Origin: an uncultured Pseudomonas sp.
Lineage (GTDB): Bacteria; Pseudomonadota; Gammaproteobacteria; Pseudomonadales; Pseudomonadaceae
NCBI RefSeq assembly: GCF_946885885.1
Contig: NZ_CAMPHN010000016.1
Coordinates: 1-48,611, forward strand
Reading direction: 5' to 3'
DNA: 48,611 bases
Each line of letters opens with the position of its first letter. Within the stretch, counting starts at the first letter, position 1. Positions 17,806 to 25,270 of the stretch are shown one piece after another. The notes under the pieces are model-generated. The model was not told the origin of the DNA, did no database searches, and saw only the letters and a program-made list of their open reading frames with translations. Position numbers and translations under genes: made by a program.

Positions 17806-19629
17806 TCACGCCGCCGCGCTGACCGGCTCGCTGCCGATCACGCCGCTTTCAATCCAGACCGACTGGATACCTGCCGGCACTTTGGCCATGGGCTCCTTCA
17901 TGGTTCCGGCCAGGATGGCGCTATTCAGATCACCGCCCTGGGTCAGGGTACGCAGCAGGCCGAGAACCTGCGGGCGTGCCGAGGGCTGCAGCACATCGAA
18001 ACGATCCAAGGTGACGAGACCGATACCGGATAGGCGAGCGATTGCGATGGCCAGTAGGGCGTCGCAGCGCCATTTCTCGGACTCGCTCAGCAGCCCGTAG
18101 ACGCGGCCGCCGTAGGTCACTTCGATGCTTGAGCTGATCTGTACCGGGTTCCACTTCGCGGCAGCGGATTGGATGGCCAGCAGGCTGTTGATCGGCTCCA
18201 GCGCGCCGGCCAGAATCTCGCCCGGGATGCCGGCTGGGGCCAGTGCCTCGGCAATCAGTACCCAGGATTTCACCGCGGCATGGTGCTTCGCTGCCTTGGC
18301 AATCTGCAGCTCCCGGTCGGCAGTGGCGTTGAAGGCGTCTTGCAGGGCGCTCTGCTTGGCACGCTTCTGATCCAGCTGCTGGCGCATGCTGTTGATGAGC
18401 TGCTCGGCGTTGGCAATTGCCTCGGCACTGGGCACCGCGGCCGGCTGGGCCTGCAGCTCTGCCAACTGCACCGCAGCATCCTGTGCGGCGCGAAGGTCGC
18501 GCTGGCTATTTTCAACGGTGCGGGTGAGGTTGGTGACGTAGGTTTGGAACTCTGGCGCGCGCTTCGCCAGCTCAGCGGGCACATCGCCGTCGCCAACAGG
18601 ACCATGCTCTGCGACATAGCGCTGCAAGACCAGATCCATGCGGTCGACTTCCTGCATGGTGAACCAAGGGGTCAGTAGGCCATTTTCTGCCTCTATGCCC
18701 CTGGTGCTCTTCGACATCCCCTGAAATGCAGCCAGACAGCGGGCCAGGTCGTGGATCAGGCCTTGCTTGCCGCCTTGGGAGGATGCCAGTTGCTCTTTCC
18801 AGTGGGCGAGATCGGCGCTGTCGTTGTCCAGCTTGATCTGCCGGCGACCGACCAGGCCTGCCAGTTCGGTCAGCTCGGCGATGCGTGCACGCTTGCCTGC
18901 TTCGGCCTGGGCAGCAGCCTTATGGGCGCCAAGGGTCTGGTTGGCCTCGTCGAGATCGGTCTGCAGGGTGGTGACCTCCTGCGCCGCAGCATTGATTTCA
19001 GCCTGGGTGACCTCCACCTGCAGGGCCTCCGGCTGCCAGTCTTCGGCTTTGTCGCTGCCGTAGGCCTCGCCGGTCACTGTCTTCCAGGAACCGCGCTCTT
19101 CGCTGGCGTACTCCTTGGCCTGGTCGGCGGCGGCCGGGAAACCGGCGCGCAGCATAGGTTTGATTTTCTCGACCAGGGCTGCGTCGGCGCCGCGCTCGAT
19201 CAGACGCTTGGCCGCTTCGTTGGGGCTGGAGCTGGCGCCGGTCAACTCGAACAGCATCTTGCGGCGCTCTTTACCGTCTAAGGCTGCGAATTTCGCGGCA
19301 TCCAGCACGAACGGCAGGAACGGCATATCCACCAGCGGCGCACCCTTGCCCGAAGGCAGGGCGACTGCGGCCGATTCTTCCTCGCCGTCGGCGCCGAGCC
19401 AGGAGACGACGGCCTCGCCCTTCTTCGCGCCCTCGGTAACCAGCTGGCCGATGTCCTTTTTCAGGCTCACACGGCGCGGCTGGCCGGTGAACGCCATACT
19501 GATGGCGTCGAGGAGCGAGGATTTGCCGGCGCCGTTGTTGCCGGATACCAGCAGTAGGGGCTCAGAAACAACAAGGGCTGCATGATGCAGCCCCTGGAAG
19601 TTGTTGATTTGGAGATTGGTGATGCGCAT
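17806..19629 (-). CDS. RecF/SMC-like AAA ATPase
   Basis: A 607-residue protein of the RecF/SbcC/SMC type. Walker A GNNGAGKSS is at 30-38 after a typical RITNLQINNFQG beginning. A long Ala/Gln/Glu-rich coiled-coil region follows, then a degenerate signature LLSESEKWR (from about 513) and Walker B IGLVTLDRFD (about 536-545). It probably handles DNA ends with the nearby exonucleases and RecT-like protein. It is short for SbcC (~1000 residues) and shows no zinc hook. Confidence 0.8.
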   Translation of the reverse strand: MRITNLQINNFQGLHHAALVVSEPLLLVSGNNGAGKSSLLDAISMAFTGQPRRVSLKKDIGQLVTEGAKKGEAVVSWLGADGEEESAAVALPSGKGAPLVDMPFLPFVLDAAKFAALDGKERRKMLFELTGASSSPNEAAKRLIERGADAALVEKIKPMLRAGFPAAADQAKEYASEERGSWKTVTGEAYGSDKAEDWQPEALQVEVTQAEINAAAQEVTTLQTDLDEANQTLGAHKAAAQAEAGKRARIAELTELAGLVGRRQIKLDNDSADLAHWKEQLASSQGGKQGLIHDLARCLAAFQGMSKSTRGIEAENGLLTPWFTMQEVDRMDLVLQRYVAEHGPVGDGDVPAELAKRAPEFQTYVTNLTRTVENSQRDLRAAQDAAVQLAELQAQPAAVPSAEAIANAEQLINSMRQQLDQKRAKQSALQDAFNATADRELQIAKAAKHHAAVKSWVLIAEALAPAGIPGEILAGALEPINSLLAIQSAAAKWNPVQISSSIEVTYGGRVYGLLSESEKWRCDALLAIAIARLSGIGLVTLDRFDVLQPSARPQVLGLLRTLTQGGDLNSAILAGTMKEPMAKVPAGIQSVWIESGVIGSEPVSAAA

Positions 19630-19635
19630 GGCTGA

Positions 19636-20625
19636 TCACTCCATGTTGAGGGCCAGGTCGTCGAGGGAAATGGCGACCCGGTAGGTGTTGTTGGTGGGAA
19701 TCTCGGCCTCGCTCTGCAGAGCGATCACGCTGTCGTCGAGCAGGCGCAGCAGTAGGCCTTGGGCAACATCGCTGCCGATGGCTAGGCGGCTCTGCAGGTA
19801 GGCGATGCTCACCTCCGGCGAGGCCTTGGCCAGCAGCGCCTTCACGTCGCCGTAGCTGTAGTTGCCATAGCTGCTCGGCGGCTCAGCGGCCGGGGCGGAT
19901 TCAGCGCGAGCAATCACCTCGCGCTCGCCCTTGCTGTTCGGCGTGCTCACGACACCCGCCGTTTCCATCGCCTCCAGCATTCGGGCTGCGCGGTTGTAAC
20001 CGACCTTCAGCTCGCGTTGGATCGCAGAGATAGCGGGACGGCGGGAGCTGATCACGTAGCTGACTGCTTCCAGATAGAGCGGATCCTGGTCGCCCGGGCC
20101 GGTTTCAGCTTCGGCCTGCGCAACCTCATCGTCGAATTCGCCACCGCTATCAAAGTCTAGAGGCGGCTGGTCGGGATCCGGTACCACGTCATCAATGCCC
20201 CCCAGGTGATCTTCGGCACTGGCCACCACCAACAGGCAGACCTTGCCTTGGCTGTCGATTAGGTCGTGGCGCATCGGATCGAACTGGCTGACCTTGAAGG
20301 TGGCCTTGATGCCTTCCTTGATCGCGACGGACTCGAGGATGCCACTGATGGTGGGGCGGCCGCCGGCGGCCAGGATTTTCACGGTGCGCTTCGTGGTGTC
20401 TTCCACCACCTGGCGTAGGCGTTCGATCACGTTGGCCTGGCGCTTTTCGGTGAGCTTGTTCCATACGTCCGGCAGGGCGCGCACTTCTTGCAGGAGTACC
20501 TGCAGCAGGTCGCGGCCCAGCGTTTCGCTAGCCATTTCAATCGGCGTGGGTTTGGGGCGCTCGGCGGCCACTTCCAGGCCGTCGACTACTTCTTCAACAA
20601 TTTGCTGCGCTGCTTGTGCGGTCAT
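19636..20625 (-). CDS. phage protein with FtsK-gamma winged-helix domain
   Basis: A 329-residue protein. Residues 181-240 ([36 protein letters not shown]) form a clear FtsK-gamma winged helix, the domain by which FtsK reads KOPS sequences and activates XerD. The FtsK motor and membrane domains are missing. The N-terminal 110 residues are helical and charged, and a second alpha-helical region follows the wing. Located directly upstream of the SMC-like ATPase in the recombination arm. It might let the phage use host KOPS/dif polarity or simply bind DNA. Confidence 0.78.
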   Translation of the reverse strand: MTAQAAQQIVEEVVDGLEVAAERPKPTPIEMASETLGRDLLQVLLQEVRALPDVWNKLTEKRQANVIERLRQVVEDTTKRTVKILAAGGRPTISGILESVAIKEGIKATFKVSQFDPMRHDLIDSQGKVCLLVVASAEDHLGGIDDVVPDPDQPPLDFDSGGEFDDEVAQAEAETGPGDQDPLYLEAVSYVISSRRPAISAIQRELKVGYNRAARMLEAMETAGVVSTPNSKGEREVIARAESAPAAEPPSSYGNYSYGDVKALLAKASPEVSIAYLQSRLAIGSDVAQGLLLRLLDDSVIALQSEAEIPTNNTYRVAISLDDLALNME

Positions 20626-20634
20626 CGTTGTTTC

Positions 20635-20835
20635 TCACTGGTTGGTGATGCGTTCGAGTTGGTCAAGTTGGGAGTCGCTGAGGTACATGTCGCCGTGGAA
20701 GCGCTCGTAGTTGGCTTCCAGGTCCGCGGTGAAGCGCTCTTCCCAGTCGGTGCTGGCGTTAAGTCCTGCTGATGCGAGGAGTTCGACGAACTCCCCGAGT
20801 CGGCTGAACCGTTCCGCTACGGTGCGGGACGGCAT
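20635..20835 (-). CDS. hypothetical phage protein (66 aa)
   Basis: A small acidic helical protein beginning MPSRTVAERFSRLGEF. Lies between the RecT-like and FtsK-gamma genes with gaps of 5 and 9 bases, so it is part of the same transcript. No family recognised. Confidence 0.55.
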   Translation of the reverse strand: MPSRTVAERFSRLGEFVELLASAGLNASTDWEERFTADLEANYERFHGDMYLSDSQLDQLERITNQ

Positions 20836-20840
20836 TGGGC

Positions 20841-21704
20841 TTACTCCATGCTCAGGTCGTCGGCCAGATCGGCCTGTTGCTGGGATTGCTGCTGTGCCTG
20901 GGGTTTCGCGCGGGTGGCACGTTCACGCTGCTGAACCGGCTCAGGCTCGGCTTCCTGGGCGCGGATAATCTCGCCGGTGAGCGTGTTGATGTGTTCATCA
21001 GGGTTGTGGGCGAGGGTGGCCGACTCCTGCTCGGAGACATGCTCGCTAGGAGGTTGGCGAAGTGTGTCGAGGTCGACCGAGTAGCTGCCGGAGGCGTCGC
21101 GCTTGGCGTCGAAGGTGTCGCGCAGCTCCTCTTCAGTCTGGAGGCCCATGCCCAGATCAGGCGCGTAGGCGCGCTGCCAGAAGGCAGCTGAGCGATAGAT
21201 GAACATTTGGTCAGGCATTGTTTTCCATTTACTGCCGCTCTTCGCCGCCCATCCTTCAGCGTTGACCATCTTCCAATCGACCCAAATGCCTTCAAGCCGC
21301 TCGTTGGTATCCTTCTCGATCGCCCAGGCCCGACAGCCGTAGTTATCGTCGCCTGGCTTACCACGCCATTCGTAACGCAGCGTGCTGTAACGGCCGCAGG
21401 TGTTCACGGTGGCTATGAGGAACTTGCTCGACCAGCCCGGCGTACCATGCACCACATAAAGGTTTTGCATGACCATGAGCGGGTTGGCGCCGATGCGCTG
21501 GGCCATGTCCAGGGCGATCATGCAGTTCGGCAGGTTGCCCTGGTATTGCTTGGGAACCAGGTCGGAGGTGCTGAACGCCTTGGCGATGCGCTGCATTAGC
21601 TCGAAGCCCTGCAGGTCGAAGAAACTCATGGCGACTGGGTGGTTGGGCTTTTGCTGCGCCTGGGGGATGGCCTGCATTTGTTGGAGCGTGGTGGTTTGAT
21701 TCAT
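20841..21704 (-). CDS. recT: RecT-like single-strand annealing protein
   Basis: A 287-residue protein matching the phage RecT/Red-beta-type annealing family: a core from IALDMAQRIGANPLMVMQN through VDWKMVNAEGWAAKSGSKW to YRSAAFWQRAYAPDLGMG, then a Gln-rich tail. It would anneal single strands made by the neighbouring exonuclease. The ATG at 21704 has GAGG about eight bases upstream; an in-frame start at 21764 lies inside the exonuclease gene. Subfamily assignment is less sure than the general role. Confidence 0.78.
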   Translation of the reverse strand: MNQTTTLQQMQAIPQAQQKPNHPVAMSFFDLQGFELMQRIAKAFSTSDLVPKQYQGNLPNCMIALDMAQRIGANPLMVMQNLYVVHGTPGWSSKFLIATVNTCGRYSTLRYEWRGKPGDDNYGCRAWAIEKDTNERLEGIWVDWKMVNAEGWAAKSGSKWKTMPDQMFIYRSAAFWQRAYAPDLGMGLQTEEELRDTFDAKRDASGSYSVDLDTLRQPPSEHVSEQESATLAHNPDEHINTLTGEIIRAQEAEPEPVQQRERATRAKPQAQQQSQQQADLADDLSME

Positions 21705-21712
21705 GGTTGACC

Positions 21713-22516
21713 TCAATCGTGGTAGGGGCAGGTCTTCCAGCGCGGGCAGTACCGGGCGCTGCAAAGGGGACTCTGCGAGTTCGGGGGGAAAAGGCCGGTG
21801 CGGAACATGTCCGCGGCGTACTGGATCAGCCCGGGGTAGTCTTCGGTGCCGACCATCAGCTCGCGGGCGCCGATGATTTCGCCGGTTGCCGCTTCGGGCT
21901 TGCCCTTGGTCTTGAGGCCGATGATCTCGGCCGGCGCGGTACAGGGGTCACCCGTGGTGTGCTCGTAGAGCAGCTCGTAGGTGCCGATCTGTGGCTTGTG
22001 GCCTTTGGTCTTGGCCACACCATCCGCTACCGCGGCGACGCCGGTTTTCACGTCAGCGATGCCAATGCCATCGGCGTCCTGCTTGATGCGTGCCCGATCG
22101 AGCGTACCGGTCAGGCGGACAATGACGCCGCCACCGCAGTCGATTTCCAGGGGCTTGGTTTCCAGTTCGACAGCAACGAACTGGTATTGCGGGCTGATGT
22201 CGGTGCAGTAGCGCGTGTGCAGGGCCAGGCCGGTTGCTTCGACCTCGCGGGGCGTGATGTCGGCGCCGCGCCAGTCCACATCAAACTCGGGATGCCGCAG
22301 CGTTTGCACCAGGTGCTCGGCAGCGTCGAACGCCGACAGATCCTGGCCGTTGACTCGCGCAATATCGAAGGCAGCCGTGCTGGCGTGAATAGCAGTCCCC
22401 AGTAGGGCCCGGGGGCTGCTTGTCGAGCGGATGCCCAGCAAGTGCACCCCTTGCCATTTGTACGCACAATCGAACAGCGAGCCCCATGACGAGGCCCGAA
22501 CGGTGGTGACTGACAT
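21713..22516 (-). CDS. RecB/Cas4-like PD-(D/E)XK exonuclease with predicted Fe-S cluster
   Basis: A 267-residue nuclease. GTAIH (40-44), GTLDRARI with Asp140, IADVKTG with Asp155/Lys157 and QIGTYELLY with Gln176 form the RecB-type PD-(D/E)XK active site. Cys17 plus Cys252, Cys257 and Cys263 (CSARYCPRWKTCPYHD) match the one-plus-three cysteine arrangement that holds a 4Fe-4S cluster in AddB and Cas4. Paired with the RecT-like gene, it supplies resection for annealing recombination. The ATG at 22516 is preceded by GAGGT. Confidence 0.82.
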   Translation of the reverse strand: MSVTTVRASSWGSLFDCAYKWQGVHLLGIRSTSSPRALLGTAIHASTAAFDIARVNGQDLSAFDAAEHLVQTLRHPEFDVDWRGADITPREVEATGLALHTRYCTDISPQYQFVAVELETKPLEIDCGGGVIVRLTGTLDRARIKQDADGIGIADVKTGVAAVADGVAKTKGHKPQIGTYELLYEHTTGDPCTAPAEIIGLKTKGKPEAATGEIIGARELMVGTEDYPGLIQYAADMFRTGLFPPNSQSPLCSARYCPRWKTCPYHD

Positions 22517-22518
22517 GG

Positions 22519-22668
22519 TTACCTCGATGTGATTGGCGCTGTGGCCGGCTGTTCGGCGGTGATGTGGCCGCCGATGGCTGGCAGGATCAGCAATAGGCTG
22601 TAGAACAGGGCAGCGATGCCGGCAGAAATCCAAGTAGCGCGGCGCTTGGCGCGCTGGTATCGAGTCAT
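22519..22668 (-). CDS. small single-pass membrane protein (49 aa)
   Basis: Begins MTRYQRAKRRATW, a basic head followed by one hydrophobic helix (about 14-33). Its ATG overlaps the previous stop (ATGA) and its stop lies three bases before the exonuclease start, so it fits the operon exactly. Function unknown. Confidence 0.5.
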   Translation of the reverse strand: MTRYQRAKRRATWISAGIAALFYSLLLILPAIGGHITAEQPATAPITSR

Positions 22669-22838
22669 GGCCTGAACTCCACGACTTGCGCTTGCCGAAC
22701 CACCTTCACGTGCCGCGGTAAATCGGCGACCAGAAAAAAGCCCTCGGCGGTGAGGGCTTGGATCAACTTCTGGCGGGTTTCTGCCTTGATCTCGTCGAGC
22801 TGCTCGTCGATCAGGGATTTAACTGGCTCGGTGCTCAC
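22665..22838 (-). CDS. hypothetical phage protein (57 aa)
   Basis: From a GTG at 22838 that overlaps the upstream stop (GTGA), with GGAGGG seven bases before it; an ATG at 22853 is an alternative. The protein is charged (TEPVKSLIDEQLDEIKAE) and soluble. Coupled on both sides to neighbouring genes. Confidence 0.5.
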   Translation of the reverse strand: MSTEPVKSLIDEQLDEIKAETRQKLIQALTAEGFFLVADLPRHVKVVRQAQVVEFRP

Positions 22839-23203
22839 TCCTGGTCCCTCCATGGCTGTTCCTGGGATAGGTTGATGTCGCGCTCAATCTCGCGGTCCAC
22901 TCGTTCGGCGATGCCAATGGCGATCGCCTCCTGCAGCGGCGCTGCCAGCCTGGCCAGCGGGCCGCGCATCAAGTCCGCCCCCTTGGGCGCCAAGTGATGC
23001 AAGGCCTGCGTCCAGAATTCGCGGCGCTGCGCCTCGGGGGCGTTGCACACCAGCTCTTCCAGATATGCCCAGTCGCCGGCGTCCAGTTCGTCGCGTACGG
23101 CGTCTTGCCGACGATCATGCTCGGCGTGGCGCGACTCCCGCGCATCAACGGCCGCAAGATGGCGAGCCGTGTCGGCGGCCACCGGGCTGATTGCGTGTTG
23201 CAT
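22835..23203 (-). CDS. hypothetical phage protein (122 aa)
   Basis: A soluble, Ala/Glu/Arg-rich helical protein beginning MQHAISPVAADTARHL. GAGAGG lies about seven bases before the ATG. It is the first gene after the branched RNA at 23226-23294, so that RNA is placed to affect its translation. No family recognised. Confidence 0.6.
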   Translation of the reverse strand: MQHAISPVAADTARHLAAVDARESRHAEHDRRQDAVRDELDAGDWAYLEELVCNAPEAQRREFWTQALHHLAPKGADLMRGPLARLAAPLQEAIAIGIAERVDREIERDINLSQEQPWRDQE

Positions 23204-23225
23204 GGTGGTTACCTCTCAATGTGGG

Positions 23226-23294
23226 CCGCATTAGTCAGGCACCCTGCGGGTGACCAAACCCAGCCGTGAAGCTGCCGGGTGCCTGCTGATGCGG
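23226..23294 (-). ncRNA. branched C4-like antisense RNA candidate
   Basis: Read on the minus strand the region folds into an outer stem CCGCAT/ATGCGG and a second stem CAGGCACCC/GGGTGCCTG that enclose two hairpins, CAGC-TTCACG-GCTG and GGGT-TTGGTC-ACCC. A closing stem around two loop-bearing hairpins is the architecture of the C4 antisense RNA of phages P1/P7 and P4 relatives. It lies in the 197-base gap between csrA and the 122-aa gene, in the sense direction of the left operon. A 37-codon open frame also crosses it. No matching target was found by eye, so the C4 assignment is tentative. Confidence 0.42.
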
Positions 23295-23400
23295 TCTAGG
23301 GGCGGGGGTGGCCGAACTGCCCAGGTGGCCAGCCTGCTCATTGCCGCGCTCGGCGTCGTGCGTTGCGCGGTGGCTTCCCGGTCGTGGTTACGGGAATTCT

Positions 23401-23586
23401 TCAGCTGGCGGCCTTGTGGGGCACGCCGTCCTTGATGCGCTGGTAGACCTCTTCGCGGTGAACTTCGATGCTCTTCGGCGCTTTGACGCCCAGCTTGACC
23501 TGGCCGTACTGGATGCCCAGGACGGTTACGGTGATGTCGTCATTGATGCGAATGGTTTCGCCGATGCGGCGGGTGAGGATCAGCAT
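23401..23586 (-). CDS. csrA: phage-encoded CsrA/RsmA translational regulator
   Basis: A 61-residue CsrA-family protein, normal in length. [14 protein letters not shown] starts the first RNA-binding strand and [11 protein letters not shown] contains Arg44, the key RNA contact. It dimerises and binds GGA motifs near ribosome sites. The ATG at 23586 has AAGGAG ten bases upstream, itself a possible CsrA target for autoregulation. First recognisable gene after the left early promoter, so it is made early in lytic growth and could rewire host or phage translation. A second CsrA-like domain is encoded at 26976-27179. Confidence 0.93.
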   Translation of the reverse strand: MLILTRRIGETIRINDDITVTVLGIQYGQVKLGVKAPKSIEVHREEVYQRIKDGVPHKAAS

Positions 23587-23953
23587 GGTGTTTCTCCTTG
23601 GTGGGTTGCTTCCCAAAGCGCCCTCTATGCGAAGGCGCTTCAGTGAAGCGTTCGTTTTTGGCCGCGGTTATTCGCCACCTGCGGCTGGGCTGCCTTTCGG
23701 CGATCTCCGTTGCGCGTTGTGCCGGATTCGTATCTCTGCCCGCTGCCGCAACTGGCGTCGCATCAGGTGGCTTGCGCAACTTCGCGTGCTGGCATGTGGC
23801 AGCACGGCAGGGTCCAGAGCCTGCATGGGGCGGAAAGTTTGTTACTCGCGCTGTGCCGGACAAAACCGGGGTTCCGCCGCGAGGGTTCTAAGCTGTTAAA
23901 GAACTGTGGCGGCTGTAGCTGCCTGTCACTACCGTTTTGGTGGTGACGGCCAA
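23587..23953 (-). promoter_or_regulatory. long csrA leader with boxA-like nut site
   Basis: About 360 bases between the left early promoter and csrA hold no convincing gene. Shortly after the expected transcript start, the minus strand carries GTTCTTTAACAG (23904 down to 23893), which matches the TCTTTAACA core of rrn/nut boxA sites that load NusB/NusE for antitermination. GC-rich dyads (for example CCGG-TTTTGT-CCGG near 23860-23875) follow and could serve as boxB. A TTG-initiated 107-codon frame here overlaps csrA and has no ribosome site. Confidence 0.5.
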
Positions 23954-23995
23954 ACAATACAAAACGTATTCAAGCCAGTCAATACAAAATGTATT
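23954..23995 (-). promoter_or_regulatory. left early promoter with two repressor operators
   Basis: On the minus strand TTGACT (23977-23982) and TATTGT (23954-23959) are 17 bases apart, a good sigma-70 promoter reading towards csrA. Two copies of a 15-base palindrome overlap it: AATACAAAACGTATT at 23956-23970 covers the -10 and AATACAAAATGTATT at 23981-23995 abuts the -35. The second is identical to the operator beside the repressor gene (28579-28593), so both are almost certainly repressor/Cro sites. Confidence 0.8.
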
Positions 23996-24011
23996 TGTCA
24001 TGCGCAGGCAC

Positions 24012-24037
24012 AAAAAAACCCGCTCAAGGCGGGTTTC
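24012..24037 (-). terminator. Rho-independent terminator of DUF1654 transcript
   Basis: On the minus strand, stem AAACCCGC/GCGGGTTT with a five-base loop is followed by seven T residues. It ends the DUF1654 gene transcript just before the left early promoter. Confidence 0.85.
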
Positions 24038-24059
24038 GTCATCGGGAGGGGTTTGGCGG

Positions 24060-24308
24060 TCAGAGTTCGTTGCGGACGAACCAGGCCAAATGGACGGTAC
24101 CGTCGGTACGCCTGGTTACTGTGACGCCTTCTGCGTCACGCAGCTCCTCGAGCAGGTATTCCCAGTCCTGGTCGGACTCATATGGCTCTTTTGCTATGTT
24201 GACCTGGTGCTCGATCTGGGCGAGCGGTCTGTGGATGGCGGCCTGGATTCGGCGCGCCAGGGCGGTATAGGTATCGATGGGTTGGAGTTGAAGGGACTGC
24301 GCAGCCAT
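24060..24308 (-). CDS. DUF1654 family protein under SOS control
   Basis: An 82-residue protein with the DUF1654 pattern found in Pseudomonas and its phages: ALARRIQAAIHRP near the start, DWEYLLEELRDAEGV in the middle and VHLAWFV at the end. Function unknown. A perfect LexA box overlaps its promoter (24327-24342), AAAGGAGG precedes its start, and a terminator follows, so it is a single-gene SOS unit. Induction on DNA damage, when the prophage is also released, suggests a role in induction or early lytic growth. Confidence 0.75.
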   Translation of the reverse strand: MAAQSLQLQPIDTYTALARRIQAAIHRPLAQIEHQVNIAKEPYESDQDWEYLLEELRDAEGVTVTRRTDGTVHLAWFVRNEL

Positions 24309-24326
24309 GTAGTAATGCCTCCTTTG

Positions 24327-24367
24327 CTGTATATATATACAGTATTTGTGAGGGCTTTCTCAGTCAA
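24327..24367 (-). promoter_or_regulatory. LexA-box-controlled promoter
   Basis: CTGTATATATATACAG at 24327-24342 is a perfect 16-base LexA operator. On the minus strand TTGACT (24362-24367) and TACTGT (24339-24344) are 17 bases apart, so the box covers the -10 element. This drives the DUF1654 gene 18 bases further on. Confidence 0.88.
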
Positions 24368-24471
24368 GAGGGAAAGGGGCAAAATGATGGCAGATAGCCC
24401 TGTTTAGAGCAGTCTGGACGGTGTGCTTGCCCGTGGCAGGCACTACACTGAGTGGTAAAAGGAGGCGGCTG

Positions 24472-24738
24472 ATGGGGCATAACATCGGGGATTTGTCGGC
24501 TGAGGAACGGGCTGCTATCGCGGAGCAACGGAGGCAGGCGCTGGAGCGGCACACCCATCAGAAGGTTCTGGAGGCGAATGTCGAGCGGGAGTTCAATCGC
24601 CTGCTGGCGGGCAAGTCGACCCACAAGGGGCAATGGCGCGCCTGGATTCGGGATGAGCTGATGATGATCAGGGACGAAGCAGTCCTGAAGGGCGTTCGGA
24701 AGAAACTCAACGACTGGATGGATTCGATTGGAGGGTAG
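24472..24738 (+). CDS. hypothetical phage protein (88 aa)
   Basis: Begins MGHNIGDLSAEERAAIAEQ; highly charged and helical with a basic middle. The ATG at 24472 follows AAAAGGAGG (24457-24465). An in-frame start at 24421 has no such site. It is divergent from the SOS-controlled DUF1654 gene and converges with the four-helix membrane protein gene. Function unknown. Confidence 0.55.
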   Translation: MGHNIGDLSAEERAAIAEQRRQALERHTHQKVLEANVEREFNRLLAGKSTHKGQWRAWIRDELMMIRDEAVLKGVRKKLNDWMDSIGG

Positions 24739-24769
24739 GGTGGAAAAAAGTCTCGCACGTGGGTGATGG

Positions 24770-25270
24770 TTATTCGTCGTTATTTTTTATTCCTTCAACT
24801 CTACGTCTTTCTTCAATTTCTTGTTCAATTCTCTCATGTTGTAACTGCATTAAGGTTGATGGCAGTTTCAGTGAGTAAATAAAACAGAATACCGCAAGAA
24901 ATAGATATGCATACTCTACATAGTCATTCGCTTTCCCGTAGTCCTTTTTAAGCAAAAATGAAATGAATATAAGGGCAATTGTTACCAGGTAAGCAGTAAA
25001 CAAAAAGCGATGTCTCTTTAATCGTGCATAAACCGTTGTGCTCCCCAGTCTGGCAACTTGCCAGCTGCCTGCCGGTAAGGACTTAGGGTCGCCAATCATT
25101 GTTATAATCCCCACCAAAAAGCCTGCCAATATCGAATAGGCGGTAACGATTACGTTCAATGCTTCAGCATTAGAGACCATCAGCGGCTTGGCAAAGAAAG
25201 CCCCCAAGGCGCTAATCACTAACGCCAAGAGGAAAAATCTGATCTTTGACCAATCCAATGATTTTTTCAC
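24770..25270 (-). CDS. four-helix membrane protein, RexB-like position and topology
   Basis: A 166-residue membrane protein with four predicted helices (about 10-31, 38-59, 89-107, 118-136) and a charged, probably coiled C-terminus (LQHERIEQEIEERRR). Its ATG overlaps the stop of the 333-residue gene (ATGA), so the two are made together. AT-rich. Size and topology resemble lambda RexB (144 residues, four helices), the membrane channel of the Rex exclusion system, but no sequence similarity is claimed. Likely a toxic or depolarising effector triggered by its partner. Confidence 0.65.
   Translation of the reverse strand: MKKSLDWSKIRFFLLALVISALGAFFAKPLMVSNAEALNVIVTAYSILAGFLVGIITMIGDPKSLPAGSWQVARLGSTTVYARLKRHRFLFTAYLVTIALIFISFLLKKDYGKANDYVEYAYLFLAVFCFIYSLKLPSTLMQLQHERIEQEIEERRRVEGIKNNDE

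Noticed and set aside
23226..23335. 37-codon minus-strand frame across the branched RNA
   Set aside because: The base pairing explains the sequence better; the frame lacks a ribosome site.
23540..23863. 107-codon minus-strand frame in the csrA leader
   Set aside because: TTG start without ribosome site, overlaps csrA by 47 bases in another frame, and the region reads better as an untranslated leader with a boxA site.
24414..24429. sigma-54-like element before the 88-aa gene
   Set aside because: The GG and GC elements are one base out of the required spacing.
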